The translations under genes were made by a program, and so were the position numbers. A stretch of 7,461 nt of DNA from Candidatus Methylomirabilota bacterium (lineage in GTDB: Bacteria > Methylomirabilota > Methylomirabilia > Methylomirabilales > Methylomirabilaceae): NCBI GenBank assembly GCA_028869615.1, contig JAGWRQ010000100.1, positions 1 through 7,461 of the forward strand, given 5' to 3'. The notes under the pieces were generated by a model. The model was not told where the DNA came from. It searched no databases and saw only the letters and a list, made by a program, of their open reading frames with translations. Shown here piece after piece: positions 1 to 5,883 of this stretch (positions are counted from its first letter, which is position 1; every line of letters begins with the position of its first letter).

Positions 1-116
1 CACCACAGAGCCACGGAGCGCTCGGAGGGCATAGTACACATCTAGACGGGCCGGAACTGGCTTCGTAATCGCTTTTCAGTGAAGCCGTAGCCCACGAATT
101 CTGGGCGTATGCTGGG
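1..116. other. non-coding left edge with short AG-rich repeat and inverted repeat
   Basis: I see no gene here. The first 29 bases hold a loose repeat of units ending in GAG (CACAGAG, CCACGGAG, CGCTCGGAG), resembling intergenic 'CACAGAG/CACGGAG' stretches that I recall from environmental genomes. GGCTTC at 59-64 and GAAGCC at 81-86 form a 6-bp inverted repeat with a 16-base loop, lying just downstream (minus strand) of the broken DUF5615 toxin. It has no clear T-tract, so calling it a terminator would be speculative. Confidence 0.4.
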
Positions 117-506
117 CTACGACATGCTTGGCCATCCAGGCCGGACGCGGATGCGAGTAGGGCCAACGATCACCAGCGCACTCGAAAGTTCACTGATGGA
201 AACCTCTCCTAAGAGGCGCTCCAGCGCGTCCTGAGTCTCCTCAATCGTTGTGGGCCACACTCGACAGTCGAACGACACCATAATGCACTCAACTGGGAAG
301 GATCGCCGGTCCGCGAAGTCCTCGTCGAATGTGATGATGATCGCCTGACGCGCCTAAGCCCAATCGAAAACTTCACGGTCACTCCTTCCGGCCAGACCTA
401 CCTCGGTTGCGTGGTACACGTCCCACGGAGACCTCAGTTCTCGAAGCCACGTGGTGACAGTCCGGGGCACGTTCTGGTCGAGAAGGACCGCGAAGGGCTT
501 AGGCAC
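117..506 (-). pseudogene. broken DUF5615 PIN-like toxin (internal TAG)
   Basis: Read on the minus strand from a GTG at 506, the frame gives VPKPFAVLLDQNVPRTVTTW, then a TAG at 354-356 (codon 51), then ARQAIIITFDEDFADRR and a stop at 117-119. Ignoring the TAG, it is 129 residues, a normal length for DUF5615. Family features are visible on both sides: N-terminal LLDQN with the first acidic residue (D10), the HATEVGL..RSD segment at about 32-43, and ITFDEDF at 58-64, which carries the acidic residues of the PIN-like active site. DUF5615 proteins are usually encoded beside a DUF433 antitoxin, as here: the GTG overlaps the antitoxin stop by 8 bases. The family often has Gln or a similar residue before ARQ, so one CAG-to-TAG change is the likely lesion. 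The 50-residue product before the stop would lack most of the active site. A sequencing error or amber suppression cannot be excluded, but a normal stop is the simplest reading. Confidence 0.82.
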
Positions 507-720
507 GCCGGACAACCTTCTCCTCATCGATCACTTGGCTGGCATAGTTGAGCGCCTCCGCTACGTCTTCGCGGATTAGCTCCGGGTATGCTTCGAGCAC
601 TTTCTCGATCGTGTACCCCCCCGCGATCAATCCGAGGATGTTCTTTACCATGATGCGAGTCCCGCGGATACACGACTTTCCGCTACAGACCGTGGGGTCC
701 ACGCTGATCCGGTCCTCCAT
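499..720 (-). CDS. DUF433 family antitoxin
   Basis: This 73-residue protein matches DUF433, a small helix-turn-helix-type family that typically acts as antitoxin, and probably autoregulator, for DUF5615 PIN-like toxins. Visible family features are DPTVCSGKSCIRGTRI at about residues 8-23 (the PxxxxGKxxIRGTRI hallmark), VKNILGLIAGGYTIEKVLEAY at about 25-45, and PELIREDVAEALNYA at about 46-60. The frame stays open upstream, but I chose the ATG at 718-720 because AGGAGGTG lies five bases before it and the homology starts there. The stop overlaps the GTG of the toxin, so the two are one operon. The gene itself shows no lesion even though its partner toxin is interrupted. I could not pick out a promoter in the 126 bases between it and the IS end. 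Read-through from the minus-strand IS transposase is possible. Confidence 0.9.
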   Translation of the reverse strand: MEDRISVDPTVCSGKSCIRGTRIMVKNILGLIAGGYTIEKVLEAYPELIREDVAEALNYASQVIDEEKVVRRA

Positions 721-725
721 AGTTT

Positions 726-733
726 CACCTCCT
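726..733 (-). promoter_or_regulatory. ribosome binding site of the DUF433 antitoxin
   Basis: On the minus strand AGGAGGTG is an almost perfect Shine-Dalgarno sequence, five bases before the ATG at 718-720. It decides this start over longer alternatives that begin up to 825. Confidence 0.8.
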
Positions 734-843
734 GTGCCTGCGTCACCTCGACTGTCTGGATTGACTCTCCGCCGAAGCTGTCTTGCACGTACCGCCCGAA
801 GAAAGTGAAAAGCGAAAATTTCCACCTTCGTTCTGTGTGGCGC

Positions 844-1677
844 TCATGATCTTCCCCCGGTAGTGTGGACACCGAGTGAAGCAACGGAAGACTCGAATGC
901 GACCGGGCTCAGGTAGCCCAGCGAGGAGTGCCGCCGTTGACGGTTGTAGAACACCCCGATGTAGTCGAACACCGCCGCGCTGGCCTGCTCCCGCGTGGCG
1001 AAGTCGGTCAGGTGAACCAGTTCGCGCTTCAGCCGCTCGAATGCACTCTCCATCAGGGCGTTGTCCCAGCAGTCCCCCTGACGGCTCATGCTGGCCCGGT
1101 CCGAGCGATGGAGGAGCGCCTGCGGCGGGCGACGACGTCCGAGGGCCATCGCCAACGCCTCAATGACAAGCCGCCGCGTCAGCCGATCCCGGAGGCCCCA
1201 GCCCACGATCATCCTCGAGAACACGTCGACGAGCACCGCCAAGTACAGCCAGCCTGCCCGCGTGGGGATGCACGTGATATCCGCCACCCACGTCTCGTGC
1301 GGCCGGCTCGCCTGGAATCGCCGCTGCAGGAGATTCGGTGCCACCGGCAGCCGGTGAGACGAGGTCGTCGTCCGCTTGACGCCTCGCCGCTGACGCGCCG
1401 TGATGCCCGCCTGCCGCATCAGCCTGGCCACCCTATGCCGTCCGCAGCGGTGCCCGCGGGTCCGTAACTCCGCGTGCACGCGCGGGCTGCCGTACACGCC
1501 GCGGGTCGCCCGATGCACCGCCCGGATCGCCACCAGCAGTCGCCGGTTCTGCCGGCCCCGCTCGCTCTCGGGCCTGCTCCGCCATCCGTAGTAGCCGCTG
1601 CGGGACACCTCCAGCAGCCCGCACATGCTGCCGATGGGGAACCGCCCGCGGTGCCGGTCAATACACCGGGACCTCAT
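844..1677 (-). pseudogene. IS3-family transposase OrfB with deletion in DDE domain
   Basis: The 277-residue frame starts at an ATG (1675-1677) that overlaps the orfA stop as ATGA. In vivo it would normally be made as an OrfAB fusion by -1 frameshifting. An HTH_21-type segment lies at about 15-60 (CGLLEVSRSGYYGWR), and the integrase core begins at WVADIT. The catalytic acids can be placed as D133 (WVADIT), D193 (HRSDR) and E210 (NALMESAF), and the C-terminal YNRQRRHSSLGYLSP motif is present. IS3-family transposases have a DD(35)E spacing. Here only 16 residues separate the second D and the E, because HRSDR runs straight into ASMSRQGDCWDN. About 19 codons (the usual GSQY...GI part) are missing in frame, around 1092-1098. 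The active site is therefore unlikely to form. Confidence 0.88.
847..875. repeat. IS3-family terminal inverted repeat (orfB end)
   Basis: It starts TGATCTTCCCCCGG. Its reverse complement matches 2007-2035 at 24 of 29 positions, with the outer 15 bases identical and one block of mismatches in the middle. The orfB stop codon lies at 844-846, just outside the repeat, so the last codons of the transposase are written in the repeat and its stop comes from flanking DNA. Confidence 0.88.
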
Positions 1678-1969
1678 CGGGACTGCTTGGCGCAGAAGAC
1701 CGCCGCTTTTTTTAGCATCTCGCGCTCCTGCTTCAGCACGAGGTTCTCGCGGCGCCACCGGCGCACTTCCTCCTCCAGCGGCTTGAGCCGACCCTTGCCG
1801 GGGAAGGCGTAGGCCTCGTCCCGGCTCAGGTCCCGCTTCCAGCGCGTCAGCAGCGTCTGGTGGATCCCGAGGTCCCGGGCTGCCTGGGCCACGCGAAGTC
1901 CTTCTCGGTGACGAGGCGGACGGCCTCACGCTTGAACGCTCGTGTGTGCGTGCGACGGATATCACCCAT
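1674..1969 (-). pseudogene. IS3-family OrfA, frameshifted
   Basis: OrfA is the DNA-binding half of the transposase. From the ATG at 1967-1969, preceded by AGGGGGTGA, the frame reads MGDIRRTHTRAFKREAVRLV...EKDFA and then runs out of register. The family sequence continues one frame over from 1892 as VAQAARDLGIHQTLLTRW, the expected helix-turn-helix. It then continues as a charged, leucine-rich helix (LEEEVRRWRRENLVLKQE) and ends at a TGA at 1674-1676. Restoring one base in GC-GTG at about 1893 rejoins the two parts into a normal-length OrfA of about 98 residues. A GTG at 1890-1892 could restart translation, but the product would lack the first 26 residues. The missing base could also be a sequencing error. 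Confidence 0.85.
1707..1713 (-). promoter_or_regulatory. A7 slippery site for -1 programmed frameshift
   Basis: On the minus strand the orfA codons CTA AAA AAA GCG contain A_AAA_AAA followed by G, a classic IS3-family slippery heptamer. Slipping back one base moves the ribosome from the orfA frame into the frame that continues through SGGLLRQAVP into orfB, giving the OrfAB fusion. The site lies about 30 bases before the orfA stop. Confidence 0.85.
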
Positions 1970-1981
1970 GCGTCACCCCCT

Positions 1982-2001
1982 GCTTCAGGATATCCTGAAG
2001 C
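1982..2001. repeat. perfect 20-bp palindrome in the IS leader
   Basis: GCTTCAGGAT is followed directly by its reverse complement ATCCTGAAGC. On the minus strand it lies between the terminal repeat and the Shine-Dalgarno region (AGGGGGTGA) of orfA. In RNA it could fold into a 10-bp or slightly shorter hairpin just before the ribosome binding site. In DNA it could be a binding site for a dimeric protein. Hairpins near IS ends are known in some families to limit transposase expression from outside transcription. That role is an inference here. Confidence 0.75.
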
Positions 2002-2006
2002 CTTTC

Positions 2007-2035
2007 TGGGTGTCCAGGGAACCGGGGGAAGATCA
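2007..2035. repeat. IS3-family terminal inverted repeat (orfA end)
   Basis: It ends in ACCGGGGGAAGATCA and is the inverted partner of 847-875, with 24 of 29 matches. The adjacent bases (AACTGATGGG) already belong to the interrupted plus-strand gene, which places the element boundary at 2035. Confidence 0.88.
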
Positions 2036-2036
2036 A

Positions 2037-4226
2037 ACTGATGGGATCACCACATTTTGGAACCTGTTAGCTGGCTCCTATACGGTAAGCGCCAGCCTGG
2101 CCGGCTTCCAGTCGAACTTCGTCTCGGCGACCCTCGTCGCGAACACGGGGCTGGGCATCATGGTCCCCCTCACACCAGTCCAGTCCACCGACACCGTCAC
2201 GATCACGAGCGGCCCCTCCGGGAACCCCATCCAGGTCGCCTCCAGCGGCGTCGTGACCCTCAGTGTGGCGGCGACCGACTCTCTCAACCACACGCTGAGC
2301 TACACCTGGTCCGCCCTCTGCTCGGGGCTGCCGTCGAACGGGAGCTTCAGCAACCCCAACGCCCAGAACCCAACCTGGACCGCCCCAACGAACACGACCG
2401 GGAGCGCGAAGACCTGCACCCTCACGGTCACGGCGAGCGACGGTCTTGGGCATAGCGAGACGAAGAGCTTCACCGAGACGGTGAATAGTGAAAATCAACA
2501 AACCGGTATTCTCACCGTCAGCGCCAATAAGCTCATCTTTGCACCTGGTGAGACAATCGTCTTCTCGGGACAAGTGACACAGAACGGCAGTCCGGTGTCT
2601 GGGGTGAGGATTGCAGCTGCTGATCCCATTCACCAGGTGTCACAGGATGTGGGATCGACAGATCCGTTGGGAAACTTTTCTTACAGCGTGTCCATCCCGT
2701 TGCAACTCAGCGGCCGGCGGATTACCGGAATCTATACCTTTACATTCTCGATTCCGAGTATTCCCGGGCTTAAGAAATACGTTACCCTCTCCGTGCGGGA
2801 TAAAAACGAAGCACCTGAGGCCTTCACGATGAAGCGACCAGACATCTCACTCACCTTAGGATCGGCGGACACCTTAACAGGCAATACATTAGCGCTGGCG
2901 TCGAATGTTGCGGGAACGACACCTCAAGTTGCCTCCAATGACATCATTGCAGTGAATAGGGTGCTACTGGATGGGGGAAAAGAGTGCCTGCATGATTTCT
3001 TCACTGATCCCGTAACGGATGTTGCCATTGGTGTAGCCTTGGCCAGTTGTCCTGTACCTGGACCTCAGACAGCCCTATGTGTAATGACTGTTTCCTATAT
3101 TAAGCTGCAAGCGGCGGAGACTATCGCGAAAGTAGGCATGCCAGAGTTCTTAAGACAGCTTCTGGAGTCTTTCTACTCCGCAGACGCCGATAAGAAAAAG
3201 GCGCTTGAGAGCCTGCTTAAGTCAGCTAACCTGGGTATATCTATCGTCACCTTTGATTCTCGGGGGGGTCTCGTCGGTTTCCTCTCAGACGGCTTGTTGC
3301 CTCTCTTGCGCTTAGAGTATCAGATCCTTGATCTCGAAACGGAGATCTTAGAGCGGGACGGTTCTGATCAACCACTCCGGGCCAAAATGGTACTGCAGCC
3401 GGCCGATCCCACGAAACCTGTCCTCGGGATAAGTCTCAGGCGCAAACCGCCGACAGGCCTTTGGCAGCGGGTTCTCAGTTTTCTCCATCTACAACCAAGC
3501 CTAGATGCGCAGATGGGTATGAGGCAGGTCAATGCGGTGGCCGACCAGAGTATCAGTTGGCAGGGTCTCGGAGGATTGACGCTTTCAAGGCCTGAAGCAG
3601 TGATCGATCGCCTGGGGACGGTGTACCTGATCGTGCGCGGCGCAGATAACGGCCTCTACCTGAACACGGAACGCCAAGGGGCGTGGTTGGGTTGGGTGGC
3701 AATTCTAGGAGGGGGCGCGACGAGCGGCGGGCCTGCCGCCGTTATCGACGCGGATGGGGTCACTCTGCACCTATTTGTTCGCGGCCTCGATGATCACCTA
3801 TACGAGAATGTGCTCGTGGGGACCCAGTGGACGGGGTGGAGTCAGATCCTTGGTGGGGGCTTGACGCCATCCAGTCCAACCGCCGCGATTGATCCGAACT
3901 GGACCATTTACCTTTTTGTTCGCGGCCTCGACAATGCGATCTGGTATACGGCCAAGGCGGGAGGAACTTAGAGTGGCTGGCAGGCTCATCCGACAGGAGA
4001 TCTCACGCCGTCGGAACTGAAAATAGTATTCGTAGGTGATGATCTGTTCATGTTCGTACGGGGCGTCGATAACAGGATCTATCTCAGCACACGGGTCAAG
4101 ACACAGAGCGACGGCATCTGGAGCGGTTGGAGTGAGGTCCCTGGGAATGGGCTCACCCAGGCGGCGCCCACAGCCGTCGTTAACCTACAGGGGAATATCG
4201 AACTTTTCGTGCAGGGGCAACAATAG
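2037..4226 (+). pseudogene. 5'-truncated Ig-like / PLL-like beta-propeller protein, with internal stop
   Basis: The coding frame begins abruptly at the IS right end and runs to a TAG at 4224-4226, interrupted by another TAG at 3969-3971. A longer open frame through the IS is a shadow of the transposase on the other strand. Recognisable parts in order: the C-terminal end of a carboxypeptidase-regulatory-like domain (about 2037-2185; NLLAGSYTVSASLAGFQ); a PKD/Ig-like domain (about 2187-2480; LSYTWSA, NPTWTAPTNTTGS, TLTVTASDGLG); a second Ig-like domain (about 2500-2800; LTVSANKLIFAPGETIVFSG); a mainly helical part (about 2820-3540); and about 4.5 propeller repeats of roughly 47 residues with FVRGLDN and WxGW motifs, as in PLL-like lectin propellers. 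The whole was probably exported, but no signal peptide survives. After the internal TAG, SGWQ follows in frame. Other blades have W at that point (WTGW, WSGW), so TGG-to-TAG is likely. Two hand-counted 60-base samples gave 70% GC (2221-2280) and 53% GC (2881-2940), which suggests a mosaic origin. Confidence 0.8.
3577..4223 (+). repeat. tandem ~47-residue PLL-like beta-propeller repeats
   Basis: Successive units align on FVRG-D-LY and W-GW--LGGG landmarks: VYLIVRGADNGLYL...WLGW, LHLFVRGLDDHLYE...WTGW, IYLFVRGLDNAIWY...(stop)SGW, LFMFVRGVDNRIYL...WSGW, then a final IELFVQG. A 17-base exact DNA repeat (TTTGTTCGCGGCCTCGA at 3774-3790 and 3915-3931) is offset by 141 bases, that is 47 codons, consistent with fairly recent unit duplication. 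PLL-like lectin propellers close with seven blades. Only about 4.5 are visible here, so closure might need oligomerisation, or some blades have been lost. Confidence 0.75.
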
Positions 4227-4573
4227 TGAGGTTAACAGTCTTGGCATATACTGTTGTCTGTGAAAAGTGCGATGGTGTAACCGCTAAGTTATGATTCATA
4301 CACCCAACAGTGGCATGGGTCGATACCTCTGATAAGGAGGCTATGCCATGGCGAAGAGGGTACCACTGCGGCGTTCGAGTCGATTCGATAGATGATCCGC
4401 GACGCGGCTCGTGCGTTGTAAGGTGCAGTTCATGGTATCGCAGTCCGATTGTGAGCGTTGGTCTCGAATGAGGTATGCTTAAGCCGCTGGCGGCTCCAGC
4501 GATCAGAAGGGCATGCGGATCACGATCAAGTGGGGTGGAATGGGTTGAGGCGGGAGTCGGTTCCCTTTAAGCA

Positions 4574-4602
4574 AGGAAAATGGGGACAGACCCCTAATTT
4601 CC
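4574..4602. repeat. REP-like hairpin (GGGG-ACAGA-CCCC)
   Basis: GGGGACAGACCCC at 4582-4594 is a four-base G/C stem with an ACAGA loop. The outer GGAAA and ATTTCC flanks extend the symmetry imperfectly. Short extragenic hairpins of this kind, with a GGGGACAG core, are common near REP-associated tyrosine transposases (IS200/IS605-like) in environmental bacteria. No such transposase is in this window, so the assignment rests on the motif alone. Confidence 0.5.
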
Positions 4603-4608
4603 CTCACC

Positions 4609-4639
4609 TTGTCTGACTGTGCTTTCTTCACGGTATGAT
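4609..4639 (+). promoter_or_regulatory. possible weak promoter for the lipoprotein pair
   Basis: TATGAT at 4634-4639 matches five of six bases of the sigma-70 -10 box. TTGTCT at 4609-4614 could be a -35, but the 19-base spacer is longer than optimal. It lies about 160 bases upstream of the first lipoprotein start. This is motif matching only. Confidence 0.3.
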
Positions 4640-4713
4640 GAGGCCAGGAATGGCGACCGGATCGGGTAATGGGATCAAGTCTGCTCGTGACTCATCTCTG
4701 GCAGGGGATTCGG

Positions 4714-4735
4714 ATTCCGGGGACAGGTTACTCAA
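4714..4735. repeat. second GGGGACAG-type extragenic motif
   Basis: TTCCGGGGACAGGTTACTCAA carries the same GGGGACAG core (4719-4726) as the hairpin 137 bases upstream, but with a GTTACTCAA tail in place of CCCC. Related GGGGACAG..ACTTAATT sequences are recalled from REP-associated elements. The direct repeat of the 8-base core is seen. The family assignment is inferred. Confidence 0.4.
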
Positions 4736-4800
4736 TTCATGGGCTGGACATCTCGGAAGTCGGTATGGTGTCCCCTGCATTCCGAAGGAGGCAGAAGGCT

Positions 4801-5214
4801 ATGGCCCTAGTGGTGGGACGCACGATGGTGCTTGTTGCAGCGCTCGCGCTCGGTGGATGCGCGGCGTGGTCCACTGCGGACGTGCAGGCGCCCAGTATGG
4901 CTCCTTCCACGGCGGTGGCGCCAGCATCTGCGCCTACGCTTCGCGCGCCGACAACGGTTGACAAGGTGGCATTGTTCGAAGGTGATGTTTTCGATCGTGC
5001 TTACGAAACGATCGGCGACATTTCGGTAACGGTGAACAAGACCACGATTTTCCACCACGACCCGACACGCGAATTGGTGGCCCGACGCCTGAAGGAGGAA
5101 GCTGCCAAGCTCGGCGCCGATGCGGTGATCCTCGTTCGCTATGGCACAGTCGGAATCGGTTTCATGAGTTGGGGATCGCTAGACGGCAAAGGTCGGGCAA
5201 TCATCTACAAATGA
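4801..5214 (+). CDS. small lipoprotein with YbjQ-like domain
   Basis: This 137-residue protein starts at an ATG preceded by AAGGAGG nine bases upstream. Longer in-frame starts, for example at 4669, would bury the signal peptide. Residues 1-19 form a lipoprotein signal (MALVVGRTMVLVAALALGGC), with LGGC as lipobox and C20 as the probable lipidated residue. A flexible Ala/Pro/Ser-rich linker (about 25-52) follows, then a compact domain (about 60-137) with AYETIGDISVTV, RRLKEEAAKLGADAVILVRYG and a terminal GRAIIYK strand. This pattern resembles YbjQ/RcsF-like alpha-beta proteins, in which a helix rich in EEA-xLGADAV precedes a final strand. The exact role is unknown, and an envelope location is inferred from the lipobox. 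Its TGA stop overlaps the ATG of the next lipoprotein, so the pair is probably one operon. No lesion is visible. Confidence 0.8.
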   Translation: MALVVGRTMVLVAALALGGCAAWSTADVQAPSMAPSTAVAPASAPTLRAPTTVDKVALFEGDVFDRAYETIGDISVTVNKTTIFHHDPTRELVARRLKEEAAKLGADAVILVRYGTVGIGFMSWGSLDGKGRAIIYK

Positions 5215-5609
5215 CTGCGTCTCTCGGCATCGCGGTCGTCATCGCATTGCTTGCAGCGGCCTGCGCGCAGAGCGCTATGGAGCTGCCACCGGACATGAGT
5301 CGGCTCGGCCCCGAGGACCGACTGCAGCCCGGTGACCAGGACGACCTAGCCTTTGCGCTTCAGTGTTCCGACATCAGCCAGGCGATTATCGATGTAAAGA
5401 ACGAGCGCTTGCAGCACGAGGCACAGATCACCGAGACTCGCGTCCGCAACCAGATGGTTATCTTTCCTATCCCTGCGTTCCCGTTTGCGGTGCCTTTGGC
5501 GCTACTGGCCGACCCGAACATCACAGAGCACAAGGCGATCCGGGCGCTGGAGGAACGCCTCGATATGCTTGACCGCATTCGTGTGGCTAAACGCTGCGCA
5601 GCACACTGA
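5211..5609 (+). CDS. small lipoprotein with two conserved-looking cysteines
   Basis: The 132-residue protein starts at an ATG overlapping the previous stop (ATGA), a typical coupling arrangement. Upstream in-frame starts exist but lie inside the preceding gene. Residues 1-18 (MTASLGIAVVIALLAAAC) form a lipoprotein-type signal with C18 in an AAAC box, a slightly weak lipobox. The mature part has a Pro/Asp-rich linker (25-45), a helix after C52 (CSDISQAIIDVKNERLQHE), a hydrophobic Pro-containing stretch at about 82-100, and a second helix (EHKAIRALEERLDMLDRIR) ending at C129. Two helices bracketed by C52 and C129, with a hydrophobic middle, resemble a group of small bacterial lipoproteins of unknown function. 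A disulfide between the two cysteines is possible. I assign no function. The operon partner suggests a shared envelope role. Confidence 0.75.
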   Translation: MTASLGIAVVIALLAAACAQSAMELPPDMSRLGPEDRLQPGDQDDLAFALQCSDISQAIIDVKNERLQHEAQITETRVRNQMVIFPIPAFPFAVPLALLADPNITEHKAIRALEERLDMLDRIRVAKRCAAH

Positions 5610-5851
5610 GCGCGCGGGAGAGGACCGCGCAGCGAGAATAGTTCACCATGGCGTAGATTCTCGCCAGTACCGGCTCTCTTGGGGGTCTCTGTCTCCTGCC
5701 TGATGAGAAGGGACTGCATCACCCTCTAAGGCATCTTCAGACAGGCCATGCATTCGCGCGTGACCTGACCCGTATCGTTGCACTTTCAGGTCGGAACGAG
5801 TGTTCACTTTCATCTGAATACGCAGCGACTCCCAGAAGAATATACTTCAGG
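5610..5851. other. gap with no recognised gene before the TA promoter
   Basis: Apart from the stem-loop at 5612-5630 I see no coding signal. An open frame starting at 5778 is simply an upstream extension of the antitoxin frame without a ribosome binding site. No 5' fragment of the truncated lipoprotein gene at 6383-6805 could be recognised here. Confidence 0.5.
5612..5630 (+). terminator. GC-rich stem-loop after the lipoprotein pair
   Basis: GCGCGG (5612-5617) pairs perfectly with CCGCGC (5625-5630) across a GAGAGGA loop, beginning three bases after the stop codon. No T-tract follows, so it could be a weak or Rho-assisted terminator, or a 3'-end stabilising hairpin. Confidence 0.4.
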
Positions 5852-5881
5852 TTGTCAATCTGTGTCGATCAGGGATAGAAT
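5852..5881 (+). promoter_or_regulatory. sigma-70-type promoter of the Phd/RelE module
   Basis: TTGTCA (5852-5857) and TAGAAT (5876-5881), separated by 18 bases, each match five of six consensus positions. The site lies 43 bases upstream of the antitoxin ATG, with the inverted repeat at 5884-5914 directly downstream, where a repressor or RNA hairpin would act. Confidence 0.6.
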
Positions 5882-5883
5882 AG

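Larger units (their letters stand above)
847..2035 (-). mobile_element. IS3-family insertion sequence, inactivated
   Basis: The 1189-bp element is bounded by imperfect 29-bp inverted repeats with the IS3-family ends TG...CA (24 of 29 positions match). Inside are two overlapping minus-strand frames typical of IS3: orfA (helix-turn-helix and leucine-zipper-like part) and orfB (DDE integrase part), joined by an A7 slippery run for -1 programmed frameshifting. Three features suggest it is dead or old. The orfA frame is broken near 1893 by a missing base, orfB lacks about 57 bases inside the catalytic domain, and the flanks (TCA on the left, AAC on the right) show no target-site duplication. The right end abuts the headless remains of another gene. 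The left end lies in the upstream region of the DUF433 antitoxin. Confidence 0.9.
4227..4800. other. 574-base stretch without a convincing gene
   Basis: The stretch opens with a 6-bp inverted repeat, AACAGT (4234-4239) and ACTGTT (4250-4255), with no T-tract. It then holds a Shine-Dalgarno-like AAGGAGG (4334-4340) before ATGGCGAAG (4348), giving only a 15-residue basic peptide (MAKRVPLRRSSRFDR). That may be the remnant of a lost gene or IS. AGCCGC-TG-GCGGCT (4482-4495) is a short palindrome. Two GGGGACAG motifs and a possible promoter are listed separately. Open frames from 4635 and 4669 are overlapping readings of the lipoprotein leader and have no family features. Confidence 0.55.

Noticed and set aside
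645..846. A minus-strand frame before the DUF433 gene that reads somewhat protein-like (WKFSLFTFFGRYVQDSF)
   Set aside because: It has no stop before entering the DUF433 coding region in another frame, no start with a ribosome binding site, and no recognised family. I treat it as the upstream region of the TA operon.
928..1812. Several plus-strand open frames across the IS
   Set aside because: They are complements of the GC-rich transposase genes, with Arg/Pro/Ala-rich low-complexity translations and no start signals.
1860..2036. Plus-strand open frame extending the propeller gene upstream through the IS
   Set aside because: This part is the antisense of orfA and the IS end. It has no family features or ribosome binding site, so it is an accidental fusion frame.
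2067..2633. 188-residue minus-strand open frame
   Set aside because: It is a shadow of the GC-rich Ig-like coding region, and the plus strand carries the recognisable domains.
354..3971. Possible reassignment of TAG as a sense codon, because two genes contain internal TAGs
   Set aside because: The expected residues differ (Gln in the toxin, Trp in the propeller), and TAG also serves as a normal final stop at 4224-4226 and for VapC at 6859-6861. Independent point mutations are simpler.
4482..4495. AGCCGC-TG-GCGGCT as a terminator
   Set aside because: The two-base loop is too short for a standard hairpin, there is no T-tract, and no gene ends nearby.
4635..4961. Plus-strand 108-residue open frame and the 181-residue version of the YbjQ-like lipoprotein
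   Set aside because: The 108-residue frame lacks any feature. The longer start at 4669 would place a lipoprotein signal 44 residues inside the protein, while the ATG at 4801 has a good ribosome binding site.
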